DNA from: Endomicrobiia bacterium
Lineage (GTDB): Bacteria; Elusimicrobiota; Endomicrobiia; Endomicrobiales; Endomicrobiaceae
DNA: 33,955 nucleotides
NCBI GenBank assembly: GCA_009776745.1
Contig: WRNH01000003.1
Span: 30,202 to 64,156 of the forward strand
Direction of reading: 5' to 3'
Positions 1-8,112 of this stretch are shown one piece after another (the first letter of the stretch is position 1; each line of letters starts with the position of its first letter). The position numbers and the translations under genes were made by a program. The notes under the pieces are model-generated. The model saw nothing but the letters and a program-made list of their open reading frames with translations, searched no databases and was not told where the DNA came from.

Positions 1-221
1 GCCCAGGCTTTGTCTGAAATAAAATAAGCAAGCAGCGGAAAAGTAAAATTGCTTATCCAGTTAAAAAGAATGGTCACTACAAAAAAAGTAAGCCAAAGAG
101 GTATAATAATAATCAACCCCGTGGCCAAATATTTTCTAAGAAGAATTCCTATTCTTACCTTAAAAGCCGTTTTCTGTTTAACTTCATTATGAAGCTGTTT
201 GATCTGTTTTTTATCTTCCAT
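1..221 (-). CDS. DUF502 family membrane protein (N-terminal part, runs off the window)
   Basis: An open frame starts with ATG at 219-221 and runs leftward out of the window, so only about 73 residues are visible. The first 20 residues are polar and charged. They are followed by an Arg-Lys-Tyr-Leu-Ala-Thr-Gly-Leu stretch leading into a hydrophobic segment with Pro-Leu-Trp-Leu-Thr, and then a second aromatic, hydrophobic stretch. This arrangement, a short basic tail and then a membrane helix opening with K-Y-x-x-T-G-L and containing I-P-L-W-x-T, is typical of DUF502 membrane proteins, whose function is unknown. The start codon overlaps the last 11 bases of the upstream phosphohexomutase gene, so translation is probably coupled. 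The C-terminal half cannot be judged. Confidence 0.75.
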   Translation of the reverse strand, partial: MEDKKQIKQLHNEVKQKTAFKVRIGILLRKYLATGLIIIIPLWLTFFVVTILFNWISNFTFPLLAYFISDKAW

Positions 222-1632
222 AAACCAGCACCTTCCCCACTTTAAGAAGCTTATTTAATTTTGTTTGATTATCGGATTCGACGTAAACTCTTACGACGGG
301 TTCAGTTCCCGAAAGCCGAAAACCTATCCATGTGTTATCGTCAAGAATAAATTTATCGCCGTCAAGCATAATTTTTTTCCGGACTTTCATGCCGGCAAAA
401 ACTTCCGGCGGATTTTCTTTAAGCGTATTTTTGAAAACGTCCATAGTATCTGCCGGAAGATGAAAATTTAATCTTGATGTTATAACTTCTCCCGTCATTT
501 TTTCTATGTCTTTGAGCATGGCTGTTACGGACTTCTTATTCATCGCCACCGCTTCCGCCATTAAAAGACATGCAAGAATACCGTCTTTTTCGGGGACATG
601 TCCTCTTATGGTAAGTCCTCCGGACTCTTCGCCGCCGATTATGAAACTGCCGGGATTATTTACCATTATTTCGCCGATGTATTTAAAACCCACGGGCGTT
701 TCCATGACATGTACGCCGATCTTTTCGGCAAGCCTGTCAATCATATGGCTTGTCATAACGCTTCTTGCGGCAATTCCTTTCCAGCCTCTTGTTTTATTCA
801 AATGATAAAGCAAAACCGGAAGCACCTGATTGGGCGTTATGAAATCGCCGTTAGAATCAATAATTCCGAATCTGTCCGCATCTCCGTCAGTCGCAAGTCC
901 GAGTTTATACGACTCTTTTTTTACCAGCTGAAAAAGCTCTCCGATATTTTTATCATTAGGTTCCGGCGCTCCGTTCGGAGTAAACATCGCGTCTCTGTTT
1001 TTGTTTATCGTTTTATGTTTAATGCCCGCGTCGTCAAGAAGAGCATCAAGATAATCGTTCCCTGTGCCGTGCAGAACGTCAATCGCGACTTTCAAACCGG
1101 CTTTTTTGAGCGCTTTAAAATCCACAAGCTCTTTTATTTTCTTCATATAAGCCGCGCGGGGATTATGCATTTCGATAATTTTATTTTTGACGCCCTGTTC
1201 AAGCGGCATTATTTTTACGTCTTTGACGCTCAGCGACATACAATATTTTTCAATTTTTTTTGTGGTCTCCGGAAGAGCCGGACCGCCCCATGACGGCGAA
1301 TACTTTATGCCGTTGTATTTGTAAGGATTATGGCTTGCCGTAAAATTAATGCCGCCCGCAAGCTTTGAATTGATTATCTCAAAAGCAATAACCGGCGTAG
1401 GCGTATCTCTTTTGCAAAGCAAAACTTTTATTCCGTTGCCTGCCAGCACTTCCGCGCAGGTTTTCGCAAAATCTTCAGACATAAATCTTGTGTCATAGCC
1501 TATAATCACCGAAGCTTTTTTTGTTTCTTCGTTTATAAGCTTCGCTATTGCCTGGGTAACGATCCTCACATTTTCATAAGTAAACTCCTCGGCAATAATC
1601 CCTCTCCATCCGGACGTCCCAAATTTGATCAT
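211..1632 (-). CDS. Phosphohexomutase (phosphoglucomutase/phosphomannomutase)
   Basis: This 473-residue alpha-D-phosphohexomutase interconverts sugar 1- and 6-phosphates in the cytoplasm. All four hallmark loops are intact: the phosphoserine loop TASHNP with Ser100, the magnesium loop DGDADR at 249-254, the sugar-specificity loop GGEESGG at 333-339, and the phosphate-binding loop RLSGTEP at 439-445. The N-terminal KFGTSGWRG is also typical. Length is normal for the family. An AGGAG Shine-Dalgarno lies 9 bases before the ATG. It lies downstream of the nucleotidyltransferase fusion gene on the same strand, separated by a repeat-filled spacer of about 230 bp, and overlaps the following DUF502 gene. 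Whether glucose or mannose is preferred cannot be read from the sequence. The neighbouring sugar-1-phosphate nucleotidyltransferase suggests the pair feeds nucleotide-sugar synthesis for surface glycans. Confidence 0.93.
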   Translation of the reverse strand: MIKFGTSGWRGIIAEEFTYENVRIVTQAIAKLINEETKKASVIIGYDTRFMSEDFAKTCAEVLAGNGIKVLLCKRDTPTPVIAFEIINSKLAGGINFTASHNPYKYNGIKYSPSWGGPALPETTKKIEKYCMSLSVKDVKIMPLEQGVKNKIIEMHNPRAAYMKKIKELVDFKALKKAGLKVAIDVLHGTGNDYLDALLDDAGIKHKTINKNRDAMFTPNGAPEPNDKNIGELFQLVKKESYKLGLATDGDADRFGIIDSNGDFITPNQVLPVLLYHLNKTRGWKGIAARSVMTSHMIDRLAEKIGVHVMETPVGFKYIGEIMVNNPGSFIIGGEESGGLTIRGHVPEKDGILACLLMAEAVAMNKKSVTAMLKDIEKMTGEVITSRLNFHLPADTMDVFKNTLKENPPEVFAGMKVRKKIMLDGDKFILDDNTWIGFRLSGTEPVVRVYVESDNQTKLNKLLKVGKVLVYGR

Positions 1633-1653
1633 ACAGTTAAACTCCTGAAAAGA

Positions 1654-1860
1654 CAGGTAAAAGATAATAGGTAAAAGGTAAAAAACAACAGTGACTTTTT
1701 ACTTATTACGGGTACCCTTGTTTGTCATTCCCGAATGCCTCTATCGGGAATCCACGTTGCTTTTTTCTCGACGACTATGGCAAACATGGATTCCCGTTTT
1801 CACGGGACATGATGTAGACATGGTTTTTAGAGAGACCTATTACCTGTTACCTTTTACCTG
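1654..1860. repeat. Inverted repeat built of heptamers, enclosing a palindromic pair
   Basis: The 26 bases at 1654-1679 and the reverse complement of 1835-1860 match at 23 of 26 positions. Both arms read in 7-base steps: AGGTAAA, AGATAAT, AGGTAAA, AGGTAAA on the left, and CCTATTA, CCTGTTA, CCTTTTA on the right. A further heptad-phased stretch, TTTTTAC then TTATTAC, lies at 1696-1709. The whole could fold into a long cruciform or RNA hairpin between the two sugar-phosphate genes. A related heptad tract lies at 25544-25578. Confidence 0.7.
1725..1812. repeat. REP-like palindromic pair in inverted orientation
   Basis: Two hairpins lie head to head. The first pairs ATTCCCGA (1727-1734) with TCGGGAAT (1744-1751). 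The second has TGGATTCCCG (1787-1796) and CGGGACATGA (1803-1812). The outer sequences TCATTCCCG and CGGGAATCCA recur in inverse order, so the two units are copies of one element. Repeats of the TCATTCCCG...CGGGAATCCA type are widespread in bacterial intergenic DNA. The element is followed by a 13-base string, GGTTTTTAGAGAG (1822-1834), which recurs next to a different palindrome at 33852-33864 on the other strand. Confidence 0.7.
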
Positions 1861-1865
1861 CCGTT

Positions 1866-4364
1866 CTATTCCTGCCAAGACTTGATTTTTTCCGTATACA
1901 TCTCAATAAAACCCGCTGCGGTCGACTTATCTTTTGCTTCGGTCCAGATATGGAAGAAAGCTTCGTCGGGGTCAGGCACCAAAAGAACCCAGCCGTTGTT
2001 AAAATATATTTTTACGCCGTCTATAAGTTCGGACTTTTTGCCTTTGGCGTCTTCTATGGCTTTACGCATGGCCTGCCCTTTTTTATCCCACGTGCAGGGA
2101 ACGGCCTTATGCAAAACTTCAAAAGACGGTATCTCGCGGCTTATTGCACTAAGAGACAGATTTTCCTCGGAAAGCATTTCGATCACTTTTCCTATGGCGT
2201 ACATAGCGTCAAAAGCGTGCTGAAATTCCGGAAAAATAAATCCGCCCATGCAGTCGCCTATAAAAGCGACGTCTTTGTCATTGGACGCGTTCATAATATT
2301 TCTCGGGCTTGTCGCGGTTCTTTTTACTTTCGCGCCGAATTTTGCGGCAAGTTCCTCAATAACCGAAGACGCATTTACGGGAACGGCTATAGTAGCGTTT
2401 TTATGAGTTTTCATCACAAGATAAGCAAATATAAGCATCGCCAAATCATCCGGAACTATTTTTCCTTTCTCGTCAACCAAGAAAAGTTTTTCGGCGCCGG
2501 TATCAATTAAAAATCCCGCGTTTGATTTTAAGGTCGTTACAATGTCGGAAAGCTGGCTCAGCGAATTATTGAATTCTTCCGGCGATTTTGTAATTTTTGA
2601 AGAATTGGTAAACGCGTTAAGCGCGACAACGTCAATGTTTAATTCTCCGAGTATTGCCGGAAATATCATCGACGCCGAAGAATACGCATAGTCTATGATT
2701 ATTTTTAGTTTGGATTTTTGGATCTTGTCTTTTTTGATCGTATTTAAATAGCCGGTCTTATAATACTCGACCGCTCTCGGAGGCACCGTAATTTCGCCGA
2801 CATCGTTCATATTTGAGCGTTTAAAATCTTCCCTGAAAAAAAGCTGTTCAATGGCTTTTTCCTGATTTATGGAAATATCGCCGCCTTTTGCGTCAAAAAA
2901 TTTTATATCCACAAGACGCGGATCATAAGGAGACTGCCTGATATGGATCCCGCCGGCCTCGCCTTCATTGCCTATTTCATATCTGACTATCGGGATCGGC
3001 GAACTTCTTAAATCGCCGACTTTAACCCCTGCGGAAAGAAGCCCGGAAATTATGCCTCTTTTTATCATTCTTGTGGCGCGGTGATCGTCTCTCGAAGTTA
3101 TAATATAAGCCCCGTTTCCGATGAAAGCCCCGTAAGCCGAACCTATCTTTGCGGCAAATTCCGGAGTTATCTCTATATTGCCCAGCCCCGTTATGCCGTA
3201 AGCGTTGAACAAAGCTTTATTCCACTTTTCGCCCCAGACAAGGCTGCTTGAAAGTATGGCTCCGGCTTCAATTATTTTGTGGGGCCATATTCTCAAATTT
3301 GTTCTTATTACGGCGTCGGCGCCTATGCTGCATTCGTCGGCGACAATAGTTCCGACCTGAATAACGGCCCTGTCGCCTATTTTAGTGCCGTTTCCGATCA
3401 CGTCTTCTTTAAGCCTTGCTTCCGTGCCGATCGAAACATTATCCCAAAGGATCGATCCCAAAACTTCCGCGCCCGCCCCGATTTTTGTATTTGAACCTAT
3501 GACTGAACGCGAAATTCTAGCGCCGTTTTCAATGACGACATTATCTCCCAGAAGCACCTGCCCGTCAACCTCGACATTTGCGCCGATTGAAACGTTTTTT
3601 CCGGCAATGATCTCTTTTTCGCCGACGCTGACTTTTTTTCCGTCAAGATTTATCTTTACCTTGCCGTCCAAAATATCGTACTGCGCAAGCCTGTACTCGT
3701 CGTGATTGCCTATGTCTTTCCAGTATCCTTCGGCGATATAACCGAATAAAGCTTTTCCTTCCCTGAGAAGAAGCGGATACAAATCTTTAGAAAAATCGAA
3801 TGATTTGTCTTCGGGGATATAATCGAAAACTTCCGGTTCCAAAATGTAAATACCGGTATTGATCGTGTCAGAAAAAACTTCTCCCCAAGACGGCTTTTCC
3901 AAAAATCTTTCAACTCTACCGTCTTTATCGGTAATAACGACGCCGAACTGCAAGGGGTTGCTCACTCTCGTAAGCACCATTGTGGCCGCGGCTTTTTTCT
4001 TTTTATGGTATTCTACGGCTTTAGTGAGATCAAAATCCGTTAAAACGTCTCCGGAAATGACTATGAAAGTATCGTCAATATTTTTTTGCGCGTATTTTAC
4101 GCTTCCGGCGGTTCCCAAATCGGATTCCGGACGCAAATATTTTATATCGACGTTAAATTTCTTTCCGTCGCCGAAATAAGATGTGATTATTTCCGGCTGG
4201 TAATACAGCATCATCGTCATATCTTTAAAGTTATGTTTTTTAAGAAGGTCAATAATATGACAAAGCATCGGCTTATTTGCCATTGGCGCCATAGGTTTTG
4301 GAATACTGCATGTGATCGGCCTTAATCTTGTACCGAACCCGCCCGCCATAATAACAGCCTGCAT
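1866..4364 (-). CDS. Sugar-1-phosphate nucleotidyltransferase / left-handed beta-helix / degenerate phosphomannomutase fusion
   Basis: This 832-residue protein has three parts. Residues 1-235 form a nucleotidyltransferase domain opening with MAGGFGTRLRP, followed by the P-K-P motif and the LGTAG and SGDVLTD motifs; it should make an NDP-sugar, probably GDP-mannose. Residues about 250-375 contain hexapeptide repeats of the left-handed beta-helix type. Residues about 385-832 have a phosphohexomutase fold. In this last domain the catalytic loop reads RQSPYDP (Ser478 present, neighbouring His lost), the magnesium loop reads DTGAEK (621-626, two of three Asp missing), and the sugar and phosphate loops are also eroded. 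The mutase part is therefore probably inactive or regulatory, as in related fusions. The start is supported by GAGAGGTG four bases upstream of the ATG. The intact mutase lies immediately downstream. Confidence 0.88.
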   Translation of the reverse strand: MQAVIMAGGFGTRLRPITCSIPKPMAPMANKPMLCHIIDLLKKHNFKDMTMMLYYQPEIITSYFGDGKKFNVDIKYLRPESDLGTAGSVKYAQKNIDDTFIVISGDVLTDFDLTKAVEYHKKKKAAATMVLTRVSNPLQFGVVITDKDGRVERFLEKPSWGEVFSDTINTGIYILEPEVFDYIPEDKSFDFSKDLYPLLLREGKALFGYIAEGYWKDIGNHDEYRLAQYDILDGKVKINLDGKKVSVGEKEIIAGKNVSIGANVEVDGQVLLGDNVVIENGARISRSVIGSNTKIGAGAEVLGSILWDNVSIGTEARLKEDVIGNGTKIGDRAVIQVGTIVADECSIGADAVIRTNLRIWPHKIIEAGAILSSSLVWGEKWNKALFNAYGITGLGNIEITPEFAAKIGSAYGAFIGNGAYIITSRDDHRATRMIKRGIISGLLSAGVKVGDLRSSPIPIVRYEIGNEGEAGGIHIRQSPYDPRLVDIKFFDAKGGDISINQEKAIEQLFFREDFKRSNMNDVGEITVPPRAVEYYKTGYLNTIKKDKIQKSKLKIIIDYAYSSASMIFPAILGELNIDVVALNAFTNSSKITKSPEEFNNSLSQLSDIVTTLKSNAGFLIDTGAEKLFLVDEKGKIVPDDLAMLIFAYLVMKTHKNATIAVPVNASSVIEELAAKFGAKVKRTATSPRNIMNASNDKDVAFIGDCMGGFIFPEFQHAFDAMYAIGKVIEMLSEENLSLSAISREIPSFEVLHKAVPCTWDKKGQAMRKAIEDAKGKKSELIDGVKIYFNNGWVLLVPDPDEAFFHIWTEAKDKSTAAGFIEMYTEKIKSWQE

Positions 4365-4441
4365 AAAGCACCTCTCTATAATTATATTTATTAAAAATTG
4401 TTGAAATATAAGCGGATTTTACCAAATTTACTTCGCAAAAT

Positions 4442-4470
4442 CAAAAAAAAATTTACTTTGTGCGGCAAAG
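4442..4470 (-). terminator. Possible intrinsic terminator of the histidine kinase gene
   Basis: Read on the minus strand, CTTTG and CAAAG form a 5-bp stem around a 5-base loop, followed after a few bases by a run of nine T. It lies about 85 bp downstream of the kinase stop codon and upstream of the next gene. The stem is short, so this is a weak call. Confidence 0.35.
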
Positions 4471-4475
4471 CTCAG

Positions 4476-4489
4476 ATGCATATATGCAT
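4476..4489. repeat. Perfect 14-bp palindrome
   Basis: ATGCATATATGCAT is perfectly self-complementary. It lies in the 190-bp spacer between the kinase and the nucleotidyltransferase fusion gene, well upstream of the latter's start. It could be an operator or chance in AT-rich DNA. The remainder of this spacer shows no other clear signal. Confidence 0.4.
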
Positions 4490-4554
4490 AGATATACGGC
4501 AACGGCAAAGACATAATTATTACTATCCATAACTTTATCAAAATCTAAGATTTG

Positions 4555-6660
4555 TTATGCCAGGTGTGTCAGCGGCAAATATTTACGCATTATTGACAGC
4601 ACTTCATCGATGTTTATAGGTTTGCCGACATGGGCGTTCATTCCGGAAGCTAAACTTTTTTCTATGTCTTCCTTAAATACGTTTGCCGTCATGGCGATAA
4701 TAGGCACGGTTTTGGCTTTGGGGTTTGCAATCGCGCGGATTTGTTTTGAAGCGTCATATCCGTCCATTTCCGGCATTTGAACGTCCATAAAAATCATATC
4801 GTATTTTTCAGGCGCAATATAAAATTTTTCAACAGCTTCTTTGCCGTTAACGGCAATATCAATTTTAATTCCCGTAGGTTTTAGCAAGGCAAAAACTATC
4901 TCTCTGTTGATATCCACGTCTTCGGCAAGCAGTATCTGAAGGCCGGTAAAATCGTTTTGACAGTCAGCTTCGTCCGAGCGCTGAAAAACTACTTCATTAT
5001 TTTGCAGATATTCCATTATCAAATCCAAAATCATAGAAGGAAAAACAGGTTTCTGTAAAATTTTTTCCACGCTGAGGGTTTTTGCTTCCTTTTCAATGTC
5101 ACTCCAGTCAACCGAAGATATCATCGCCGCCACATATGAAATCCCAAAACGTTCTTTTATATTCTTTGTGAGTTCAATGCCGTTCATTTTCGGCATGCTC
5201 CAGTCTATAAAATAAATGTCGTAAGCCCCGTTTTTTTCAATAATTTTAAGCGCTTCCTGCCCGCTGTCTGCAATATCAAAAGTCAAACCGGTTCTGGTTA
5301 TTAAAGTTGAAAGCTGTTCTCTTGTCTTTGCGTCGCCGTCTACGATCAATATTTTTACGTTTTTCAATTTTATCGCCGCTTCGGAAGATTTTTGCGCTTT
5401 ATCGCTTGATTTAAGCCAGACATTAAAAATAAAAGATGCCCCCTTTCCGTATTCCGACTCAATCCAAATTTTTCCGCCCATCATTTCAACAATGCGTTTT
5501 GAAATAGCCAGCCCCAATCCCGTTCCGCCGAACTTGCGCGCAGTGCCGCGTTCGGCTTGCTCAAAAGACGAAAACAATCTTGCCTGCTGCTCTTTATTTA
5601 TGCCGATGCCGTTATCGGTAACTTTTACCTGTATGCCGTGGCGGCTGTTTTGTTCGCCCAGATATTGAACGTTAAGATTTATCTCTCCTCCGGCATGAGT
5701 AAATTTAACCGCGTTTGAAAGAAGGTTTGTTATAACCTGTTCTAATCTTTGGTCGTCGCCAAGCAGTATATCCGGAATATCCGGATCGATCTCCGCCCGC
5801 AATATTTGTTTTTTTTCATCCACGCGGAAATTTATAATATTGACCGTTTTTTGCAGCATCTTTTCAAAACTGAAATCAACGGCGTAAAGCTCAAATTTGT
5901 TAGCTTCTATCTTAGACATATCCAAAATGTCGTTTATAACTCCGAGAAGATGAGAAGACGCGTCTTTGATTTTCCCAAAAGCATAATTTTTTCTGTCGAT
6001 ATCTTCGGCGGATGCCCCGATAGAAGTCATTCCTATAATAGCGTTCATAGGCGTGCGTATTTCGTGGCTCATATTTGCCAAAAAGTCGGATTTTGCGCGT
6101 GAAGCATGTTCCGCCTGTTCTCTTGCCAGTTCAATGTCCGTTATGTCATTGAATAAAATCAAAATTCCTTCCATATCGTTATCGTCGTTAAGCATGGGTA
6201 TAAAAGAAACATTATATCTTGCTGGGTTTCCTTTGCCCGCAAAATCTATGCTGCATGAATGGGCTTGGTTTTGTTTGGATGCGATAATTTCGTCGATAAT
6301 GACGGAAAAGTTTTTTGCCCAGCAGGCATTTTTAAATACTTCCTGCAATAAATATCCGCCTATTGCTATCATTTTCTCAAGGCCGGTGAGGGTCAAAAAA
6401 TTGTTGGTGCTGAAAATAATGCGTTTTTGTTTATCTAAAAAAAGCATTATATTGGTGCTGTTTGCAAGCATAAGGCGCAAATACCTTTCACGTTCAAGCT
6501 GAGCCATAGTTTGCGCCGCAAATTGATTAATTTTGACTTGAGAGATAAGTTTTTCCTGCGCCAAAAGGCGCTGCAAATGAAGAATTTCACGCCTCAAATT
6601 TTTTTCGAGGTTTTCCGGTTTCGCATTATCCTTAAGCAAATCTTTAAAATCACCGCTCAT
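4555..6660 (-). CDS. Cytoplasmic hybrid histidine kinase with two receiver domains
   Basis: This 701-residue signalling kinase starts with a probable coiled coil (about 15-60) and a PAS-like domain (about 60-180). The HisKA domain follows with the phospho-accepting His199 in [12 protein letters not shown]. The HATPase domain has the N box NLLSNAVKF (312-320), the G1 box DNGIGI (349-354) and the G2 box [10 protein letters not shown] (378-387). Two receiver domains complete it: the first has Asp486 in FIDWSMP, the second Asp626 in FMDVQMP. No membrane segment is visible, so it should sense a cytoplasmic signal or a partner. It has no DNA-binding output domain; phosphate presumably passes to an unseen Hpt or regulator. 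The first receiver's acidic pocket reads VDGDA rather than the usual paired acidic residues, so it may be less active. AAGGAATTC precedes the ATG. It lies 99 bp downstream of the FIST gene, its likely sensory partner. Confidence 0.93.
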   Translation of the reverse strand: MSGDFKDLLKDNAKPENLEKNLRREILHLQRLLAQEKLISQVKINQFAAQTMAQLERERYLRLMLANSTNIMLFLDKQKRIIFSTNNFLTLTGLEKMIAIGGYLLQEVFKNACWAKNFSVIIDEIIASKQNQAHSCSIDFAGKGNPARYNVSFIPMLNDDNDMEGILILFNDITDIELAREQAEHASRAKSDFLANMSHEIRTPMNAIIGMTSIGASAEDIDRKNYAFGKIKDASSHLLGVINDILDMSKIEANKFELYAVDFSFEKMLQKTVNIINFRVDEKKQILRAEIDPDIPDILLGDDQRLEQVITNLLSNAVKFTHAGGEINLNVQYLGEQNSRHGIQVKVTDNGIGINKEQQARLFSSFEQAERGTARKFGGTGLGLAISKRIVEMMGGKIWIESEYGKGASFIFNVWLKSSDKAQKSSEAAIKLKNVKILIVDGDAKTREQLSTLITRTGLTFDIADSGQEALKIIEKNGAYDIYFIDWSMPKMNGIELTKNIKERFGISYVAAMISSVDWSDIEKEAKTLSVEKILQKPVFPSMILDLIMEYLQNNEVVFQRSDEADCQNDFTGLQILLAEDVDINREIVFALLKPTGIKIDIAVNGKEAVEKFYIAPEKYDMIFMDVQMPEMDGYDASKQIRAIANPKAKTVPIIAMTANVFKEDIEKSLASGMNAHVGKPINIDEVLSIMRKYLPLTHLA

Positions 6661-6759
6661 TTGAATTCCTTAGCTGCCCCGCTTTTATAGTATATAACCT
6701 TGTTTCAGCAGCAGGGTAACACAAACGTGGTTCTTAGAAAACTCCATTTGTATCTGCCG

Positions 6760-7917
6760 TTAAAAAACTACGGACGAATAACTGTAATTATGAAACTTGT
6801 TGCGCAATTTGCCGTTATTGTCGAAAACAGGACATATTTCTCCGCCGGAATATGCAAGAACGTACGGAATTCCTTTTTCCGCAAGCAAAGCGGCCGCAAG
6901 TTTAAGTTCTCCGTTTTGGTCCGGCGCCTGCATAATAAAACGCGTCACGCACGGAAACATAAATACTCCGTTCTTTTTTCCCGACGCAAGAATTTTTTCA
7001 ACGCTTTTTTGCGCAGTTTCAAGTATGCCTTTGGTGTCAATTTGGCTTAAAACCAATTTTGTTCCGACGGGCAGATGCGTTCCAAAAAGCGCACTGCTAT
7101 CGTCATAAATTCTGTAAATTCCGATGGACACGGGTTCGCTTGTTCCTTCCGTGTAGACCATGAAAGGAAGCGTAGTGCAGTTTTCATTGTTAATTTCAAT
7201 GTTAATTTGTTTTAAATATTCCATAAACGGCATGTCGTTTATTTTTTTCAAAACACATCCTTCGGATTCCGTAACGACAACGCCGCTGTCTCTCATATTT
7301 TTTTCCGGTATAGACGTAAAAATAAATTCAGGCTCGATATTTCCGTAAAATAAAATCAAAGCCATGGAATATTGTTCTATTTGATCTTGGAACAAAGTCC
7401 TGCATTCTTCATATACCATTCCTATTCCGCTTGCGAGGCTTCCCCAGCACGGTATGCCTCCGGCGGCAGCGTCTAATGCTACGGTCATATCGGCGCCGGA
7501 CAAATTCGGCATATAAGGGGCAAAAGTCATAACAAATTTAGGATCTTCATTGAACTTGGCGCGGGCTTTGTTATAAACATCCGAGACGGCTTCTTTATAA
7601 TTTTCCGGAGTCAAAGAAACGGATATGGCGGCTGAAAACTCAACGTCGTCGCTTGTTAAAACCGTTAAAAAAAGCGAATAAGTTCCGAAATGTCCCGACG
7701 TATGCGCTCCCGCCATAGTCGTCATGCCTATAATTTCAAACGGCAGTTTTTTTCTGATTTCTTCTATGATTCCGGACTTTGCAAAGTCATAATGAAACGT
7801 AATAATGCCGATGGAATTTTTTTGAAGTTTTGAGAGGTCAATCTGTTTTGTCAGCTCGTCTACGGCCAATTGTTGATTATCCGCTTCCTGAGTGTGCGCA
7901 GTGTACATTTTTAGCAT
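6760..7917 (-). CDS. FIST-domain small-ligand sensor protein
   Basis: This protein of about 385 residues matches the FIST_N plus FIST_C layout. An N-terminal half of alternating strands contains the conserved G-M-T-T region (SGHFGTYSLFL nearby). A C-terminal half contains the C-V-L-K-K-I-N-D-M-P and GTHLPVG-like motifs and ends with a FMFPCVTR to YSGGEICP stretch. FIST domains are cytoplasmic sensors thought to bind small ligands, perhaps amino acids, and are usually encoded with signalling proteins. A frame-consistent ATG exists four codons upstream (7927-7929), but the sequence ATGGAGGG there is itself the Shine-Dalgarno for the ATG at 7915-7917, which is therefore preferred. The hybrid kinase gene follows on the same strand, suggesting that the FIST protein modulates the kinase. 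No signal peptide or membrane helix is visible. Confidence 0.85.
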   Translation of the reverse strand: MLKMYTAHTQEADNQQLAVDELTKQIDLSKLQKNSIGIITFHYDFAKSGIIEEIRKKLPFEIIGMTTMAGAHTSGHFGTYSLFLTVLTSDDVEFSAAISVSLTPENYKEAVSDVYNKARAKFNEDPKFVMTFAPYMPNLSGADMTVALDAAAGGIPCWGSLASGIGMVYEECRTLFQDQIEQYSMALILFYGNIEPEFIFTSIPEKNMRDSGVVVTESEGCVLKKINDMPFMEYLKQINIEINNENCTTLPFMVYTEGTSEPVSIGIYRIYDDSSALFGTHLPVGTKLVLSQIDTKGILETAQKSVEKILASGKKNGVFMFPCVTRFIMQAPDQNGELKLAAALLAEKGIPYVLAYSGGEICPVFDNNGKLRNKFHNYSYSSVVF

Positions 7918-8032
7918 GATACCCTCCATATCTGTCTTTTTTATTTCGGCGGCTGCGGTTATTTTAGCAAATTAATTAAACTTTGTGTTTTTGTATCTAT
8001 TTCCGGTTCTATAATGTGTTCTTTGTCTGCAG

Positions 8033-8064
8033 CGCTCTAATCTGCGAACAAATCTTTTAGAGCG
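8033..8064. repeat. Intergenic hairpin downstream of the PBP1C gene
   Basis: CGCTCTAA (8033-8040) pairs perfectly with TTAGAGCG (8057-8064) around a 16-base loop. It lies about 50 bp past the PBP1C stop and could mark the end of that transcript, but no T run follows on either strand. A second GC-rich quasi-palindrome around GCAGCTGC lies at about 8076-8090. Nothing else is seen in the 195-bp spacer. Confidence 0.35.
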
Positions 8065-8112
8065 AAATTATCCCCGCAGCTGCCGCAGCCCTTCCGGGTC
8101 AGACGACACACC

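Noticed and set aside
598-1293. Long open frame on the plus strand opposite the phosphohexomutase
   Set aside because: It is antisense to a gene with all family motifs, has no ribosome-binding site and gives a product with no recognisable pattern.
7918-7929. Upstream ATG as start of the FIST protein
   Set aside because: ATGGAGGG at that place is the Shine-Dalgarno for the next in-frame ATG at 7915-7917.
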